Part shown: piece by piece, positions 44,776-45,773 of the stretch | Layout of the letters: every line of letters begins with the position of its first letter | Position numbering within the stretch: the first letter of the stretch is position 1 | Assembly (NCBI GenBank): GCA_945897555.1 | Contig: CAMDGF010000012.1 | Coordinates: 1-45,773 of the forward strand | From: Klebsiella pneumoniae | Lineage (GTDB): Bacteria > Pseudomonadota > Gammaproteobacteria > Burkholderiales > UBA3065 | Direction: 5' to 3' | DNA: 45,773 nt | Made by a program: the position numbers and the translations under genes | The notes under the pieces: generated by a model | What the model was told of the DNA's origin: nothing | The model's database searches: none | Seen by the model: only the letters and a program-made list of their open reading frames with translations

Positions 44776-45159
44776 TCATGCTGCGTCGGTCTCGCCGTCG
44801 TGCTTGATGTAACGGAAGCGTGGGTCGCTGGGCGTGCCCTCGAACAGCCCCTCACCGCCCGGTTGCCAGAACACCACCGCTTCGATCTTCTTCGCCAGCG
44901 CGAAGTCGAGTTCGGTGATGCCTCCGGCCGAGTGAGTCTGCAACTTGATGATGACAAATGCGTAGGAGGCGGCGATGTCGGGGTGGTGCCACGCGGCCTC
45001 GGCAAGGTGCCCGACGGTGTTGATGACCATCAGCGTTGCCTTCCAGCCCGAAGTGCGGACACGCCGCCGGATCCAGCCATTCTCGTGGGTCCAGTGCGGC
45101 AGTTCGGCGGCGAGGCGGGTGTCTACCAAGGTGGGTTCGATTGCGGAATGCTGTTTCAT
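44776..45159 (-). CDS. 4a-hydroxytetrahydrobiopterin (pterin carbinolamine) dehydratase
   Basis: A 127-residue PCD/DCoH-family enzyme. It fits the published active-site pattern exactly: E-x3-H-H-P in EAAWHHP, Y after five residues, H nine later, and D eight later (to GITELDFALAKKIE). It dehydrates pterin-4a-carbinolamine, normally recycling the cofactor of phenylalanine hydroxylase; members have also been linked to molybdenum-cofactor enzymes. No phhA is in the window. AAGGAGAG precedes the ATG by 7 nt. It lies between the RND pump (convergent) and xoxF (divergent). Confidence 0.93.
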   Translation of the reverse strand: MKQHSAIEPTLVDTRLAAELPHWTHENGWIRRRVRTSGWKATLMVINTVGHLAEAAWHHPDIAASYAFVIIKLQTHSAGGITELDFALAKKIEAVVFWQPGGEGLFEGTPSDPRFRYIKHDGETDAA

Positions 45160-45306
45160 GGTGTGTCTCTCCTTAAACTCGGGGTTATCGTTCAGACATG
45201 TGAGACAGCCGTCTTTTGAGACGCTGCCTAGATCGGTCGCCAGTGCGCGTGTTGACTGGGATATGCATCGGATGGATGGGTCTATTGACGATGTGTGAAA
45301 AGGTGC

Positions 45307-45334
45307 TTGCAGGGAAGATTTCCTGTGCTAGAGT
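45307..45334 (+). promoter_or_regulatory. Candidate promoter of xoxF
   Basis: TTGCAG (45307-45312), 16 bp, TAGAGT (45329-45334), giving a leader of about 100 nt. A GGAA-GAT-TTCC inverted repeat lies inside the spacer, a possible regulator site. Other TTGAC words (45252, 45285) have no good -10 partner. Confidence 0.45.
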
Positions 45335-45356
45335 TACAGCCGGAAACAACTGTAAC
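45333..45356 (+). promoter_or_regulatory. Perfect inverted repeat at the xoxF promoter
   Basis: GTTACAG (45333-45339) and CTGTAAC (45350-45356) are perfect 7-bp inverted arms with a 10-bp centre, starting at the edge of the candidate -10. Position fits either a regulator dimer site at the transcript start or the first hairpin of the leader. Confidence 0.55.
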
Positions 45357-45386
45357 GCCTCTAAAGGGCGGCCGGTTGGGTCTGGT

Positions 45387-45406
45387 GCCCGACACCATTG
45401 TCGGGC
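45387..45406 (+). promoter_or_regulatory. Perfect hairpin in the xoxF leader
   Basis: GCCCGACA (45387-45394), loop CCAT, TGTCGGGC (45399-45406): an 8-bp perfect stem, 36 nt before the ATG and just outside the GAGGAGG ribosome site. No T tract follows, so it is not a terminator. It may stabilise this highly expressed mRNA or control it. Confidence 0.65.
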
Positions 45407-45442
45407 GATATCGCTGATTGCGACTTCATTGAGGAGGTTGTT

Positions 45443-45773
45443 ATGGCAGTTAAGAATCTGTGGCCCGTCGTGGCCCTGGCAGTTGCCGCTCCGTCGGCCG
45501 CCCTGGCGAACGCCGATCTGGCCAAGCTGATGGCTGACTCGAAGAACTGGGCCGCTCCGGCCGGTAACTTCTCGAACCATCGTCACACCAAGTTGACCCA
45601 GATCAACAAGAGCAACGTCAACAAGCTGCAAGTGGCTTGGACGTTCTCGACCGGCGTCCTGCGCGGCCACGAAGGCGGCCCGCTGGTCATCGGCGACACC
45701 CTGTACGTTCACTCGGCTTTCCCGAACAAGGTCTTCGCCATCAACCTGGCCGACCAGACCATCAAGTGGAAGT
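45443..45773 (+). CDS. xoxF: PQQ-dependent methanol dehydrogenase, XoxF type (5' part only)
   Basis: The first 110 residues of a periplasmic quinoprotein; the gene runs off the window. A signal peptide (MAVKNLWPVVALAVAAPSAA-LAN) is followed by the mature start LAKLMADSKNWAAPAGNFSN, LTQINKSNVNKLQVAWTFST, GVLRGHEGGPLVIGD and VHSAFPNKVFAINL. TGVLRGHEG is the form I associate with XoxF rather than MxaF, so a lanthanide-dependent enzyme oxidising methanol to formaldehyde or formate is likely; the diagnostic extra aspartate lies beyond the edge. A very strong GAGGAGG site precedes the ATG by 5 nt. Divergent from the dehydratase gene. Confidence 0.88.
   Translation, partial: MAVKNLWPVVALAVAAPSAALANADLAKLMADSKNWAAPAGNFSNHRHTKLTQINKSNVNKLQVAWTFSTGVLRGHEGGPLVIGDTLYVHSAFPNKVFAINLADQTIKWK

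Overview
The window is GC-rich, densely coded chromosomal DNA from a proteobacterium, most likely a betaproteobacterium. Supporting signs are the gene order rimP-nusA-infB-rbfA-truB-rpsO-pnp, a DUF3579 protein after nadC, TAGAAT-type -10 boxes, and the start of a XoxF-type (PQQ-dependent) methanol dehydrogenase at the right edge. That last gene and two 'quinoprotein relay' genes point to a methylotroph or facultative C1 oxidiser. Genus cannot be fixed from the sequence alone. I found no phage, insertion sequence, CRISPR array or integrase; nearly everything is core-genome content.

Layout, left to right. 1-320: a gene-free stretch with a diverged inverted repeat and a five-copy tandem repeat, beside moaC (-). 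0.3-3.7 kb: moaC, bepA (periplasmic M48 protease), chrA. 3.8-12.4 kb: the transcription/translation/RNA-decay operon rimP-nusA-infB-rbfA-truB-rpsO-pnp, with a terminator-like hairpin in its leader. 12.5-18.2 kb: dksA, rpmB-rpmG, an AI-2E-family permease, a Nudix hydrolase, glnS, a YkvA protein, a 55-residue membrane peptide and tRNA-Phe(GAA). 18.2-23.3 kb: mscS-type channel, dcd, a Phd/VapC-type toxin-antitoxin pair with a clear operator, radA, nadC, DUF3579. 23.3-28.7 kb: rpsT, murJ, a formate/nitrite-family channel, the helicase yoaA and an unrecognised protein. 28.7-32.4 kb: the lysine/diaminopimelate cluster dapC-dapD-yffB-dapE (-). 32.5-35.8 kb: an EamA transporter, thiG, trmB, greB.

35.8-45.8 kb is the most distinctive part. 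A metallo-beta-lactamase-fold hydrolase and a fused SoxYZ-like carrier (both -) belong to families known to co-occur with PQQ dehydrogenases and have no settled function. They diverge from ndh (type II NADH dehydrogenase), which is followed at close spacing by a tripartite heavy-metal RND efflux system whose adaptor appears to lack the lipoyl half-motif. A pterin carbinolamine dehydratase (-) and then xoxF, behind a leader with two perfect inverted repeats, close the window.

Two genome-style points recur. Non-ATG starts (GTG, TTG) are unusually common. Several convergent gene pairs share or nearly share their stop codons. Promoters and hairpins were found by eye, so they are candidates. Gene calls rest on recognisable family motifs.
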